Shown here one piece after another: positions 1 to 10,900 of a DNA stretch of 64,000 nt (position 1 is the stretch's first letter; the number at the start of each line of letters is the position of its first letter). A model generated the notes under the pieces. The model was given only the letters and a program-made list of their open reading frames with translations, had not been told where the DNA came from and did not search any database. The translations under genes and the position numbers were made by a program. Source of the stretch: Oceanococcus sp. HetDA_MAG_MS8 (GTDB taxonomy: Bacteria; Pseudomonadota; Gammaproteobacteria; Nevskiales; Oceanococcaceae); assembly GCA_019192445.1 (NCBI GenBank), contig JAHCMK010000001.1:310001-374000 (forward strand). Direction: 5' to 3'.

Positions 1-1090
1 CAATCGCAAACCGGTTTTGCAGCGCATTGCTATCGTGGCAGCAGGGCCACTGGCGAACTTCTTCTTAGCCATTATCTTCTACGCCCTGGTGCAAATGATT
101 GGCCAACCGGCATTGCGCCCGGTCCTCGGCCCAATACCGACGCCATCCGCCGCGGCTCAAGCTGGCGTGCAGGAGGGCGATACCCTGCTGCAAGTCGCCG
201 GCCAGGACGTTGCCACCTGGGATCGCGCTCGGCTGCGGCTACTCGAAGCGTCCTTGGGTGCGCAGTCCTTGCCCATCGTTCTGCAACGTGGTTCGGATCA
301 GCAGCTGAGCGTGTCATTAGCACTGGTGAACGCGCCGACCGAGCCCTTGGAGTTTTTTGATTATCTTGGCTTGGTCCCACCGCAGGTGCGCTTAGAGCCT
401 ATTCTGGGCCAGATATTGGCCGACTCTCCGGCCGATCGCGCCGGACTAAGAGTTGGAGACCGCATCAGCAGTTTGGATGCGCGCGCGGTGGACTCCTGGC
501 GGGAGCTAGTGATGCTCATTCGCGAGCGTCCAGGGCAAACCGTTCGCTTGGTTGTTGAGCGCGAAGACACGCAGCAACAGGTCTCCCTGCAGTTGGCGGA
601 GGTCATGACCGAGCAAGGCCCAGTGGGTCAATTGGGTGCAGGCGTGGCTGAGCAGGCTCATCTATGGCAGGATTTCCGGTTTATTCATCGGCTGGGGCCT
701 GTCCAGAGTGTGTGGGCGGGAGTGGAACAAACCCTGAGCATGTCTGTACTGACGGTCAAAATGCTCTGGCGGATGGTGTTAGGCGAAGTTTCGGTAAAAA
801 ACCTCTCCGGACCTTTGTCTATTGCGGAATTTGCTGGGGTGTCTGCTGCGGCGGGCATCGTTAGTTTTTTGGGATTTTTGGCGTTGATCAGCGTCAGCCT
901 TGGGGTGCTCAATCTGCTGCCGGTTCCGGTATTAGATGGGGGACATCTGCTGTATTACGGCATTGAGGCAATCAAAGGCTCGCCATTATCAGAGCGTGCG
1001 CAAAGCCTAGGCCACAGTGTGGGCCTGGCCATGTTGCTCGGTTTGATGACGGTGGCGTTGTACAACGACCTAGCGCGGCTACTGAGTTGA
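1..1090 (+). CDS. rseP: RIP metalloprotease RseP (5'-truncated by window edge)
   Basis: Inner-membrane site-2 protease that cuts the anti-sigma factor RseA in the envelope stress response and clears signal peptides. The frame is open from base 2 to the stop at 1088-1090. The N-terminal HExxH zinc site lies outside the window. Visible parts are the transmembrane segment with the family motif AAGPLANF, two PDZ domains (about residues 40-115 and 125-200 of the fragment), and the C-terminal membrane part with the PVLDGGH motif that supplies the third zinc ligand. It sits upstream of bamA as in most gammaproteobacteria. The TTG at 17 is an internal codon, not the start. Confidence 0.96.
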   Translation, partial: NRKPVLQRIAIVAAGPLANFFLAIIFYALVQMIGQPALRPVLGPIPTPSAAAQAGVQEGDTLLQVAGQDVATWDRARLRLLEASLGAQSLPIVLQRGSDQQLSVSLALVNAPTEPLEFFDYLGLVPPQVRLEPILGQILADSPADRAGLRVGDRISSLDARAVDSWRELVMLIRERPGQTVRLVVEREDTQQQVSLQLAEVMTEQGPVGQLGAGVAEQAHLWQDFRFIHRLGPVQSVWAGVEQTLSMSVLTVKMLWRMVLGEVSVKNLSGPLSIAEFAGVSAAAGIVSFLGFLALISVSLGVLNLLPVPVLDGGHLLYYGIEAIKGSPLSERAQSLGHSVGLAMLLGLMTVALYNDLARLLS

Positions 1091-1137
1091 GCCGCGTTCG
1101 CTGCGAAGGCAATCGGATCGCCTGGACGACAACATAA

Positions 1138-3456
1138 GTGACTAATTGGATTAAGACGCAGCGTTTGCTAACGCTGTTCGGACAGCTTTTGGTTTTAAGC
1201 TGGGGCCTGGTCTCTACGGCCTGGGCTCTAGACCCATTTCGCGTCGGCGACATTCGCGCCGAGGGCTTAGTGCGGCTCGAGGAGTCGACCATCTTCTCCT
1301 ACCTGCCTTTGACGCCTGGAGATGAGCTCAACGCAGCCACCTCCCGTCAGTCGATTCGCGCCCTCTATCAAACCGGTTTGTTCGACAACGTGGTTTTGCG
1401 CCGCGAGGGCGATACCCTCATCGTGGAGGTGTCGGAGCGCCCCCTGATCTCGTCCTTTGAGATCGAAGGGAATGATAAAGTCAGTGGTGACGAGTTCGAT
1501 GAGGCCTTGCGGCAGTCTGGCCTGGTCGAAGGCGAGATTTTTCGCCAGCTTTTGCTGGACCAAGTTGAACAAGAGATTCGTAACCAATACTTCGCGAACG
1601 GCTACTACTCGGTATTGGTAGAAACAACGATTACGGAAGAGCCGAACAACCGGGTGAGTTTGAAGATTGATGTGGACGAGGGTAGTCAGGCCCGGATTCG
1701 CGACATCAATATTGTGGGTAACGAAGCCTTCACGGATGCCGAGCTTTTAGAGAATTTTGAACTCGAGGCTACCAAAGCCTATAAATTCTTCGGCGCCAAG
1801 GACAAGTACTCCAAGCAGCAAATGCTGGGTGATTTAGAGGGCTTGAACTCTTACTACAAAGACCGCGGTTACCTGCGCTTTGATATTGAATCGGTTCAGG
1901 TCGCGATGACTCCGGACCGGCAGGGGATCTTCGTCACCATTAATGTGGACGAAGGAGAAACTTATGAAGTGCAGGAGCTGCGCTTTGCTGGTGAGCTTAT
2001 CGTTGATGAAAGCGTACTTCGCCGTCTGGCGCCAATTCCTCCAGGGTCAATTTTCTCGCTGAAGGCTGCAACCGACGCGGCTGAGCGAATGACGGTGGCC
2101 TACTCCAATATTGGCTATGCCTTCGCCGAAGTGAATCCACTGCCCGAGCCAGTAGAAGACAGCGACAACGCCGTCATTTTGAACTTTATGGTGGAGCCTG
2201 GACCGCGTACCTATGTGCGGCGGGTGAATTTTGCTGGCCACCTGCGCACCAACGACGAAACCTTGCGTCGGGAAATGCGCCAGTTTGAAGGGGCGGTGTA
2301 CTCACAAAACTTGGTGGAGCTCTCGCGTACGCGCTTGCAGCGGCTGCCGTTTTTACAGGCGGTGGAGGTCAGTACCGACCCCGTTCCTGGAACGGACGAC
2401 TTGGTCGATGTGAACTTCACCGTTGAAGAGCGCGCACCAGGCAGTGTGCAGTTCGGCGTGGGCTTTTCCGGCTTACAGGGCTTTCTCATTAACGGCAGCC
2501 TGACCCATACCAACTTTATGGGGACGGGGAATCGCGTGGCGCTGAACCTGGAAAACAACCAGGTCGCGGATACCATCAGTGCCAGTTGGACCGACCCTTA
2601 TGCAACCCCGGATGGGCTGGCGCGCACGGTGGCAGCCACCTACCGTCGCTCGCAGGGCATTATCCGGTTTGCATCTGGCTTCGATTCCAACACCTTGTCG
2701 GGCTCACTGACCTACGGTATCCCCATCAGTGAGTTCGCCAGCATTCGCGCAGGTTTCGGGGTCGATGCTGTCGCGGTGACCACCTTTGCCGGTAGCACGG
2801 CCGACGAAGTCTTGGAGTTCGTATCGCGTAACGGTAGCCGGTTCAATACCTACGAGTTCCGCACCGGTTTTACCCAAGACAGTCGTAACCGAACTTTCTT
2901 TGCGAGCCGGGGTGCGTTGCATCGACTCAACCTGGATGTGATTTTGCCGGGCAGCGATATTGAATACATTCGCGCTTCGTATACCTGGCAGCAGTACATC
3001 CCCATGTACAAATCCCTGTTTGCCGAGCTCAACACCTCTTTAGGCTTGGTTGAGGGTTACGGCGACACAGAAATCGTGCCGCCTTACGAGAACTTCTTTG
3101 CGGGTGGCGCTCGCTCGGTGCGTGGTTTCCGCCCTGGTACTTTGGGGCCGCGGGATTCCAATGGTTTTGCTTTTGGCGGCAACCTGCGGACGACGCTGCA
3201 AGCCAACCTCATCCTGCCAACGCCCTTGGAATCCAACAACAAATCCACGCGGTTGTCTGTTTTCTACGATATCGGCAACGTGTTTGCCAATCGTGAAGCC
3301 TTTGATACCGCTGAACTGCGGTCAGCCGTTGGTGTCGCATTTCAATGGTTCACTCCCTTCCTGGGGTTGTTGGAATTGTCTTATGCACAGCCGCTGGATG
3401 CGCAGCCCTTTGATAGGGAAGACCGCTTCCAGATTGATTTCGGCGCCGGTTTTTAA
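1138..3456 (+). CDS. bamA: Outer membrane protein assembly factor BamA
   Basis: Core of the BAM complex, which folds beta-barrel proteins into the outer membrane. Starts with GTG; residues 1-30 form a signal peptide ending in STAWA. Five POTRA domains fill roughly residues 31-425 and a 16-strand barrel the rest. The conserved VRGF motif appears as VRGFRPGTLGPR near residue 660, and the chain ends in the aromatic residue F typical of barrel proteins. The length of 772 aa is normal for the family. It lies 47 bases after rseP and 12-27 bases before skp, inside the lipid A/envelope operon, so co-transcription is likely. Confidence 0.97.
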   Translation: MTNWIKTQRLLTLFGQLLVLSWGLVSTAWALDPFRVGDIRAEGLVRLEESTIFSYLPLTPGDELNAATSRQSIRALYQTGLFDNVVLRREGDTLIVEVSERPLISSFEIEGNDKVSGDEFDEALRQSGLVEGEIFRQLLLDQVEQEIRNQYFANGYYSVLVETTITEEPNNRVSLKIDVDEGSQARIRDINIVGNEAFTDAELLENFELEATKAYKFFGAKDKYSKQQMLGDLEGLNSYYKDRGYLRFDIESVQVAMTPDRQGIFVTINVDEGETYEVQELRFAGELIVDESVLRRLAPIPPGSIFSLKAATDAAERMTVAYSNIGYAFAEVNPLPEPVEDSDNAVILNFMVEPGPRTYVRRVNFAGHLRTNDETLRREMRQFEGAVYSQNLVELSRTRLQRLPFLQAVEVSTDPVPGTDDLVDVNFTVEERAPGSVQFGVGFSGLQGFLINGSLTHTNFMGTGNRVALNLENNQVADTISASWTDPYATPDGLARTVAATYRRSQGIIRFASGFDSNTLSGSLTYGIPISEFASIRAGFGVDAVAVTTFAGSTADEVLEFVSRNGSRFNTYEFRTGFTQDSRNRTFFASRGALHRLNLDVILPGSDIEYIRASYTWQQYIPMYKSLFAELNTSLGLVEGYGDTEIVPPYENFFAGGARSVRGFRPGTLGPRDSNGFAFGGNLRTTLQANLILPTPLESNNKSTRLSVFYDIGNVFANREAFDTAELRSAVGVAFQWFTPFLGLLELSYAQPLDAQPFDREDRFQIDFGAGF

Positions 3457-3483
3457 ATCTGTCTGATTATGGGTATTGAAAGT

Positions 3484-3984
3484 ATGTTCAAAGTTCGCCT
3501 CATTACACTCACCTTGCTGACGGCCTTGGTCGTGCCTGCGGCATGGGCCGAGGTGCAGATCGCGGTCATTAACTCGCAGCGTTTGCTCACCGAATCACCG
3601 CAGTATCGAGCCGCGGGCGAGTCGATGAAAAAAGAGTTTCAAAGTCGTGCGGATGACCTGGAAAAAGAAGCGCGAGATCTGGCCGAAGATCTGCAGCGAT
3701 TCAAAAAAGATGCCGACATCATGTCGTCCACCGAGCGTGCTGCGCGTGAGAAAGAGTTGAATACGCGGCGCATCGACATTTCCTACTCAGAGCGCAAGCT
3801 CAAAGAGGACGTGGCCGTTCGCGAGCGGGAGCTAACCCAGAAGCTGATGGCTGAGTTCCAACAAGTGATAGAGCAGGTTGCCAAAGAAGGGAAATACACG
3901 GTGGTGCTACAAGATCCCGTGTATGCGGTGGACAGTGCAGACATCACGGGCACCGTTTTAGACCGGCTTAAGAAGAAACGCTAA
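3484..3984 (+). CDS. skp: Periplasmic chaperone Skp (OmpH family)
   Basis: Trimeric jellyfish-shaped chaperone that carries unfolded outer-membrane proteins from Sec to BAM. A signal peptide (MFKVRL to the AWA cleavage region) is followed by QIAVINSQRLL and a long charged coiled coil (about residues 45-125) forming the tentacles. The length of 166 aa matches the family. The ATG at 3484 is preferred because it starts directly before the signal peptide; an in-frame ATG at 3469 would add five residues and cannot be excluded. Placement between bamA and lpxD is the standard arrangement. Confidence 0.93.
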   Translation: MFKVRLITLTLLTALVVPAAWAEVQIAVINSQRLLTESPQYRAAGESMKKEFQSRADDLEKEARDLAEDLQRFKKDADIMSSTERAAREKELNTRRIDISYSERKLKEDVAVRERELTQKLMAEFQQVIEQVAKEGKYTVVLQDPVYAVDSADITGTVLDRLKKKR

Positions 3985-4000
3985 GTCGCCGGTTTCGCCC

Positions 4001-5008
4001 ATGGATTTGCTCACACTGCTTGAGCGCGTTGGTGTCCAGCCCACGCGCCATCCGCAGGCCAATCCTGATATCACCGGAGTGTGTTCACTGCAGCCGGGTC
4101 AGGCGCAGGGTGTGGCGTGGTGTGGTTCGCCGCGTTATAAAGACGCCGCTCAGTCCAGCCAGGCGGCGGCCGTCCTGGTGCCACAAAATTGGACGGTAGA
4201 CTGGCCCAACGCCGTGTTTGTGGCCGACCCACAGGCCGCGTTTGCGGCGGTAGCCCAGGAGTTTGAGCAAGACCAAAGACCGGCGCCCGGCATCCATCCG
4301 ACTGCTTGTATTGACCCCACAGCGCAGCTTGGAGACGGCGTCAGGGTTGGTCCAGGTGTGGTCATTGAGGCCCAGGCGCGCATCGGAGACGCGGTGTCGC
4401 TCGGCGCTCACTGTTATGTTGGCGCTGGGGTGAGTATTGGCGCGCACAGTGATCTTCACCCCCGGGTTACCGTGCGTAGCCGGGCAAACATTGGTGAACG
4501 CGCGCTCATACTTAGCGGCGCAGTGATCGGTAGCCGGGGGTTTGGCAACTATCATGACGGCCAGGCTTGGCGGGCGATTCCCCAAGTGGGCTCAGTGCAG
4601 ATTGGCAATGGGGTAGAAATCGGGGCGAATACGACCATCGACTGTGGTGCACTGGAAGACACAGTGATCGGTGATAACGTACGCATAGACAATCAATGTC
4701 AAATCGCCCACAACGTGCAGATTGGAGCGCAAACGGCTATTGCGGCGCAGGTCGGAATTGCTGGGTCGACTCGCATCGGTCAGGGCTGCATGATTGGTGG
4801 CCAAGCCGGCATCTCAGGGCATATTGAGATAGCCGACAGGGTCATCCTGAACGGAGGCGCAGTGGTGCTGCAGTCGATCACGGAATCTGGTCAGTACGGC
4901 TCGGGAACGCCTTTGCTTGCTGTTGGTGCATTTCGACGTTTGCTTGTTCTGCTGCGGCGGTTGGAGCCGCGTCTGAAGGCATTGGAAAAGGCGGTATCGC
5001 GTGGCTGA
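4001..5008 (+). CDS. lpxD: UDP-3-O-(3-hydroxyacyl)glucosamine N-acyltransferase LpxD
   Basis: Third enzyme of lipid A synthesis: transfers a 3-hydroxyacyl chain from ACP to the 2-amino group of UDP-3-O-acyl-glucosamine in the cytoplasm. An N-terminal uridine-binding domain (about 1-100) is followed by a left-handed beta-helix of hexapeptide repeats (about 105-290) and a C-terminal helix. The catalytic His is in QIAHNVQIG. 335 aa, as expected. The stop overlaps the GTG start of fabZ by eight bases, pointing to translational coupling. Confidence 0.96.
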   Translation: MDLLTLLERVGVQPTRHPQANPDITGVCSLQPGQAQGVAWCGSPRYKDAAQSSQAAAVLVPQNWTVDWPNAVFVADPQAAFAAVAQEFEQDQRPAPGIHPTACIDPTAQLGDGVRVGPGVVIEAQARIGDAVSLGAHCYVGAGVSIGAHSDLHPRVTVRSRANIGERALILSGAVIGSRGFGNYHDGQAWRAIPQVGSVQIGNGVEIGANTTIDCGALEDTVIGDNVRIDNQCQIAHNVQIGAQTAIAAQVGIAGSTRIGQGCMIGGQAGISGHIEIADRVILNGGAVVLQSITESGQYGSGTPLLAVGAFRRLLVLLRRLEPRLKALEKAVSRG

Positions 5009-5468
5009 GCGTATAGACATTGACCTTGATGACATCCGGCGGCTGTTGCCGCACCGCTACCCATTTTTGCTGGTCGATCGTGTGCTGGAGTGCGTGATTG
5101 GTGAACGCATCGTGGCCTTGAAGAACATCAGTCACAACGAAAGTCAGTTCCAAGGTCATTTCCCGGAGCGGCCCATCATGCCGGGGGTGTTAATACTGGA
5201 AGCCATGGCTCAAGCCTGCGGTTTGCTGGCTTCTGCCACCGCCGAGGAGGGACCCGAGCAGGGCACCATTATGGTCTTTGCTGGCATCGACCGAGCACGT
5301 TTCAAGCGTCAGGTCGTCCCTGGTGACCAAGTGCGGCTAGAGGCCACATTGGTGAAGCGCAAGCGCGATATTTGGAAGTTCTCTGCTCATGCCAGTGTGG
5401 ATGAGGCCATCGTCTGCACCGCAGACATGATGTGTGCGAATCAACGATTGGAGGCCATGCGTAAATGA
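5001..5468 (+). CDS. fabZ: 3-hydroxyacyl-ACP dehydratase FabZ
   Basis: Hot-dog-fold dehydratase of fatty acid elongation; it removes water from 3-hydroxyacyl-ACP and competes with LpxA/LpxD for the same substrate pool. The active site HFPERPIMPGVLILEAMAQ carries the catalytic His and, further on, Glu. 155 aa, normal. Starts with GTG inside the end of lpxD and ends four bases into lpxA (ATGA overlap), the conserved lpxD-fabZ-lpxA order that couples phospholipid and lipid A synthesis. Confidence 0.96.
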   Translation: MAERIDIDLDDIRRLLPHRYPFLLVDRVLECVIGERIVALKNISHNESQFQGHFPERPIMPGVLILEAMAQACGLLASATAEEGPEQGTIMVFAGIDRARFKRQVVPGDQVRLEATLVKRKRDIWKFSAHASVDEAIVCTADMMCANQRLEAMRK

Positions 5469-6256
5469 CGCAAGCGCTCATCAGCCCACAGGCTTATGTG
5501 GACCCTAAAGCGGAGCTGGATAGCAGCGTTGAGGTCGGCCCCTTTTGTTATGTCGGCCCGCAGGTCCAGATCGGCCCGCAGACACGGTTGGTGGCCAATG
5601 TCGCGGTGCGTGGCCCGACCAAGATTGGTGCGCGCAACACCATTCATCCCTTTGCTTCCATTGGTGGTGATCCCCAGGACCTCACTTGGTCCGATGCGCC
5701 TGTCCACCTCGATATTGGCGACGACAACACGATTTTTGAGTTCGTCACCTTTAACCGTGGCACGCCCAAGGAAGAAAGTCGGACCCGCATCGGCGACCGC
5801 AACTTCATGATGGCTTATGTCCATATTGCGCATGATTGTGTGGTGGGTAACGATACGGTGCTCGCCAACAACACAACCTTGGCCGGGCATGTGCACATTC
5901 ATGACCACGCCATTTGTGGGGGCTTTACCGCCATTCACCAGTTTTGCCATGTGGGCGCCTACGCCTACCTAGGGCACGGCGGTGCGGTGGTGCGCGATGT
6001 GCCGCCCTATGTCATGGTGTCCGACTACCCTCAGCGCCCACGCGGCATCAACAAAGTTGGGCTGGAACGCAAGGGCTTTTCTGCCGAGCGCATCCGCCGA
6101 ATTCGTGAAGCCTTCAAGGTGCTCTACAAACAAGATCTAAGTTTGGAAGATGCCATTGCCCGTATCCGTGAGTTGGCTGATGCCGGCGATACCGACGGGG
6201 ATTTGCGCCGCTTTTTAGACTTTATTAGCGCGTCAAAGCGGTCCATCATTCGTTAA
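5465..6256 (+). CDS. lpxA: Acyl-ACP:UDP-N-acetylglucosamine O-acyltransferase LpxA
   Basis: First enzyme of lipid A synthesis. Left-handed beta-helix of hexapeptide repeats (about residues 5-185) followed by a helical C-terminal domain. The catalytic His is seen in YVHIAHDC near residue 125, and GGFTAIHQFCHVG is typical of the family. 263 aa, standard. ATG overlaps the fabZ stop. A 37-base gap to lpxB contains the RBS region of the next gene. Confidence 0.97.
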   Translation: MTQALISPQAYVDPKAELDSSVEVGPFCYVGPQVQIGPQTRLVANVAVRGPTKIGARNTIHPFASIGGDPQDLTWSDAPVHLDIGDDNTIFEFVTFNRGTPKEESRTRIGDRNFMMAYVHIAHDCVVGNDTVLANNTTLAGHVHIHDHAICGGFTAIHQFCHVGAYAYLGHGGAVVRDVPPYVMVSDYPQRPRGINKVGLERKGFSAERIRRIREAFKVLYKQDLSLEDAIARIRELADAGDTDGDLRRFLDFISASKRSIIR

Positions 6257-6293
6257 ACACTCGTGTGCACTGTGCACACCAGAGGTCATTACT

Positions 6294-7445
6294 GTGCCGG
6301 CACGTCGTTTGGCCATTGTGGCCGGGGAAAGTTCTGGGGATCAATTGGGTGCGGGTCTGGTTCGGGCTCTGCGTGAACGCCATCCGGACTTGATCATTGA
6401 GGGGGTTGCGGGACCGCACCTGCAAGCCGCCGGCTGTACTCCCTTAGCCCAAGCCGAGGAACTGGCGGTCATGGGCCTAGCGGAAGTTCTGCCTGAGGTG
6501 GCCCGTATCTGGCGTTTGCGTCAACGGCTGCTCAAGCATTGGCGGGATAACCCGCCGGATGCCTTTGTCGGCATTGATGCACCTGACTTCAACTTGGGCC
6601 TGGAGCGCCGCCTCAAAGATCAAGGCATTCCCGTCGTGCACTACGTAAGCCCTACGGTCTGGGCGTGGCGACCGCAGCGGGTGCATAAAGTGAACCGTGC
6701 CGCCCATGGTTTGCTGTGTTTGTTTCCTTTTGAGCCCGAGTGTTACCAAGAGCTGCCTATACAAACGGCCTATGTCGGTCATCCTTTTGCGCATGCCATG
6801 CGCAAGTTGCCAACGGCGGCCACCTTGCGCAAGCAGCTGCAGGTGGATTCGAGCGCCCCTGTACTGGCACTCGTGCCAGGCAGCCGTAGCGGCGAAATTG
6901 AACGCAATGCCCCAGTGATGTTTGAGGCCGCCGCAGCTTGGCAACAAGACAACCCCCGGCTGCAGTTGTTACTGGCCGCCGCAGACGCTAAACGGGCCGA
7001 GCAGCTCCAAGCTCTTAGCCAGCAATGGGGCCATCGCTTGAGCGTCACCATCACAACAGGTCGTATGCGCGAGGTTCTTTGCGCATCCGACGTGGCCTGG
7101 GTCACATCCGGCACCGCCACTCTCGAGACCCTCTTGAGCCAAACTCCGATGGTGGTGCTGTACAGGGCCGCTGCCAGTACCAATTTTCTATTGCGCGGCT
7201 TAGGGATGCTGCAATCTCGTTTTGTGTCAATGCCGAACATTCTGGCTGGCCGCAGCGTTGTTCCAGAGCTGCTACAAGAGCAAGCGCAGCCAGAGGCCTT
7301 GCTGCGTGCTGGTCGTTTATTGCTAGACAATGCCGGTGCGCGGGAGGCGCAACTCCAGGCTTTCGCGCAGATTAGCGAAGGTTTGCTGCAAGATACCGAC
7401 CAGTTGGCGGCCGAGTTCGTGGAGGATATATGCGGGTGGGTGTAG
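6294..7445 (+). CDS. lpxB: Lipid-A-disaccharide synthase LpxB
   Basis: GT19 glycosyltransferase that joins UDP-2,3-diacylglucosamine and lipid X at the inner membrane. Visible family motifs: [11 protein letters not shown] at the N-terminus, [12 protein letters not shown] in the middle, and [13 protein letters not shown]. 383 aa, normal. The start is GTG at 6294. The last 16 bases overlap the beginning of rnhB. With lpxD and lpxA it completes the Raetz-pathway part of this operon. Confidence 0.96.
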   Translation: MPARRLAIVAGESSGDQLGAGLVRALRERHPDLIIEGVAGPHLQAAGCTPLAQAEELAVMGLAEVLPEVARIWRLRQRLLKHWRDNPPDAFVGIDAPDFNLGLERRLKDQGIPVVHYVSPTVWAWRPQRVHKVNRAAHGLLCLFPFEPECYQELPIQTAYVGHPFAHAMRKLPTAATLRKQLQVDSSAPVLALVPGSRSGEIERNAPVMFEAAAAWQQDNPRLQLLLAAADAKRAEQLQALSQQWGHRLSVTITTGRMREVLCASDVAWVTSGTATLETLLSQTPMVVLYRAAASTNFLLRGLGMLQSRFVSMPNILAGRSVVPELLQEQAQPEALLRAGRLLLDNAGAREAQLQAFAQISEGLLQDTDQLAAEFVEDICGWV

Positions 7446-7987
7446 ATGAAGCTGGACGCGGTCCTTTAGCGGGTCCAGTGGTGGCCGCCGCCGTCATTCT
7501 TGCCGAGCCCATTACAGGCTTGAATGACTCCAAAAAACTCAGCCCTAAGCGCCGAGATGAGCTCGCAGAACTCATTCGTGAACAGGCTCAGGCTTGGGCC
7601 ATTGCGGAGGCGAGTGCGGCTGAAATTGACGCATTGAACATTCACCATGCCACCCTGCTGGCCATGCGCAGGGCGGTAGAGGCCCTGCCGGAAATGGCTT
7701 CAGAAGCATTGGTGGATGGGCGTTTTGTGCCTAGCTTGAGCATGCCGGCGCGGGCCATAGTGGGTGGCGACGCGAAGGTCGCAGAGATCTCCGCTGCGTC
7801 AATTTTGGCGAAAACGCATCGCGATGCCATATTGGTGGGCCTAGATAGCCAATTTCCAGAATATGGCTTCGCCAAACACAAGGGATATCCCACTCCAGCT
7901 CATTTACAAGCGCTGCATCAGCATGGCCCTTGCGCGGCTCACCGACGCAGCTTTGCTCCTGTGGCGCAGGTGAGTCTCGCCCTGTGA
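7430..7987 (+). CDS. rnhB: Ribonuclease HII
   Basis: Cleaves RNA in RNA:DNA hybrids, notably single ribonucleotides misincorporated in DNA. The metal-binding motif [16 protein letters not shown] opens the protein, followed by [12 protein letters not shown] and the conserved [11 protein letters not shown] near the C-terminus. 185 aa. Overlaps lpxB at its start and dnaE at its end (GTGA), so all three appear translationally coupled. Confidence 0.95.
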   Translation: MRVGVDEAGRGPLAGPVVAAAVILAEPITGLNDSKKLSPKRRDELAELIREQAQAWAIAEASAAEIDALNIHHATLLAMRRAVEALPEMASEALVDGRFVPSLSMPARAIVGGDAKVAEISAASILAKTHRDAILVGLDSQFPEYGFAKHKGYPTPAHLQALHQHGPCAAHRRSFAPVAQVSLAL

Positions 7988-10900
7988 GTACCGACTTCGT
8001 CCATTTGCGCCTGCATAGCGAATACTCCTTGTGCGACAGCATGGTGCGCATCAAGCCCGGCGTGGCTGCTGTGGCTGCAGCTGGCCAGGCCGCGGTAGGA
8101 CTCACGGATGCCGGCAACGTTTTTGCCCTCGTCAAGTTTTATCAGGCAGCTCGGAGCGTCGGCGTTAAACCCTTGGCGGGAGCCGAGGTTCGCGTGCGGA
8201 CTCCTCAGGGTCATGACCTGATCCTGCTCCTGTACTGCCGCAGCCGGGTCGGCTTGACCAGCCTGTCGAGGCTGCTCACACGCGTGCACCTTGAGGGCCG
8301 TGAGGACCCAGATAACCCGCGTCTGGAATGGTCATGGATGGCGGAGCAGGGGGCGCGCGATGACCTTGAATGCATTGTTTGCAGTGGTGATGCGCAGGCC
8401 GGAACGTGGTTGGCTGCGGCGGATCAAACCAGCCTAGAGCCATGGCTTGTTGAGTTGGCGCAGCTGTTCCCGCAGCGCTGTTGGATGGGTTTGGAGCGAC
8501 TTGGACGTGACCGTGATGAGGCCGTCGTCGCCGCTGCGGTGGAACTGGCGCTGAAATACGACTGGCCGCTGCTAGCGCTGAATCAGGTCTGTTTTCTCGG
8601 TGCGGAGGATTTTGAAGCTCATGAGGCTCGGGTCTGCATCTACCAGGGGGAGAGGCTGGACGACCCTCAGCGTCCCCGTCGCCACACGCCAGAGCAATAT
8701 CTGAAGTCTGGCGCGCAGATGCTGGAGTTGTTTGCTGACGTTCCTGAGGCTGTCCATAACACGGTGATCTTCGCCCAACGTTGTAACCTTCTGCTGCGTC
8801 TGGGCCATAACGTCTTGCCGGAGTTTCCTACGCCTCATGGGGAGTCGGCGGAGGATTATTTAGAGACTATTTCCAAGGACGGACTCGAGGAGCGCTTGGC
8901 CAAGGGCGTGTTGCACGCCAGCCGCGAAGAGTATGAACAGCGCCTGCAGCGGGAGCTGGGCGTTATCAACCAGATGGGTTTCCCCGGTTACTTCCTCATC
9001 GTGGCCGACTTTATTCGTTGGTCACGCGATAACGGCGTTCCCGTGGGTCCAGGTCGGGGCTCCGGGGCCGGAAGCCTAGTCGCCTGGGTATTGGGGATTA
9101 CCGACCTGGACCCGCTACAGTTCGACTTGCTCTTCGAGCGCTTCCTCAACCCAGAACGGGTGTCGATGCCTGACTTCGATGTGGATTTCTGCATCGAAGG
9201 TCGAGACCGGGTGATCGACTATGTCGCACAGACCTACGGTCGCGATCAGGTCTCCCAAATCATCACCTACGGCTCCATGGCCGCCAAAGCTGTGGTGCGA
9301 GACACCGGGCGGGTGTTGGGTCATGGCTACGGTTATGTGGATGGTATCGCCAGACTCATTCCGCCCACGCTGGGGATTAGCCTGAGCGAGGCCTTGAAGG
9401 AATCGGCGGAGCTGCAAAATCGGTATCAAAACGAAGAGGAGGTAACCGAACTCGTTGATACCGCTTTGAAGCTGGAGGGTCTGGCGCGCAACGCCGGAAA
9501 ACACGCCGGGGGTGTTGTCATCGCTCCGGGACCACTGACGGAGTTCTGCCCCTTATATGTGGACCCCGAAGGCCATCCAGTCACGCAGTTCGACAAGGAC
9601 GACGTTGAATCGGTCGGTTTGGTCAAGTTTGACTTCTTGGGCCTTAAAACCCTCACCGTTGTTGATCGCGCCGAAGCATTGGTCAATGCGCGGCGCGAAC
9701 GCGAAGGCTTGGAAGCGGTTGATATTCGGTATTTGGCTATCGATGATCCGGCCGTTTACGAGCTGCTGTGTTCCGGGCGAGTTACAGCCTGCTTCCAAAT
9801 CGAATCCGCTGGGATGCGTCGCTTGGTGCGTGACCTGCGTCCGGATTGCTTCGACGACATCATCTCTCTGCTGGCCCTGTTCCGCCCGGGGCCGCTGCAA
9901 ACCGGCATGGTGGAGGACTTCGTTAAACGTAAGCATGGCGAAGCCGAAATCAGTTATCCCCATCCGTCATTAGAGCCGATCCTCAAGCCCACCTACGGCG
10001 TCATCCTGTATCAGGAACAGGTGATGCAGATTGCACAGGTACTCTCCGGTTACACCCTGGGGGGCGCCGACCTGTTGCGGCGTGCCATGGGCAAGAAAAA
10101 GCCGGAGGTCATGGCCAAAGAACGTGGCAAGTTCGTGCAGGGGGCGCAGGACAATGGGGTTGACGGTCAGCTGGCGGGGCAAATTTTTGACTTGATCGAA
10201 AAATTTGCCGGCTATGGTTTCAATAAGTCACACAGTGCAGCCTATGCCTATGTGGCTTATCAGACCGCTTGGCTGAAAGTTCATTACCCCGCCGAATTTC
10301 TCTGCGCCACCTTATCCGCAGATTTGGATAACACCGAAAAGCTGGTGCCATTGATTGCGGACTGCCGAGAATGGCAGGTCCGCGTCCTGCCGCCCTGCGT
10401 GAATCACTCCGCCCTGCAATTCACGGTCCCGGCGCCCATGACCATCCGTTATGGTTTGGGGGCGCTCAAAGGCGTGGGCCGCGGCGTGGTGGAAGCACTG
10501 ATTGCCGAGCGTGAGGCCCATGGGCCATTTGCCGACATGTTTGACTTGGTCAATCGTTGTGATTTACGCAAGTTGAATAAACGCGTCTTGGAGGCTTTGA
10601 TCAAAGGCGGCGCCTTGGACAGCTTCGAGCCGAACCGCAAGACCTTGCTGAAGAATCTGGACTTGGCTGTGGGTTGGGCCGAGCAGCAGCACAGCCAGCG
10701 CGAAACTGGGCAGATCGACATCTTTGGAGGTGCGGCCGATGTGCCAGCGGCGCAGCCGCCAGCCTTGCAGGCGGCGCCGCCCATGAGCGCTGCTGACACC
10801 CTAAGGATGGAGCAGGAGGGTCTGGGGCTTTATTTGACCGTGCATCCTATGGATCCCTGGCGCCGCGAGTTTGCCCCACTGGCATCCAACAGTATTGCTG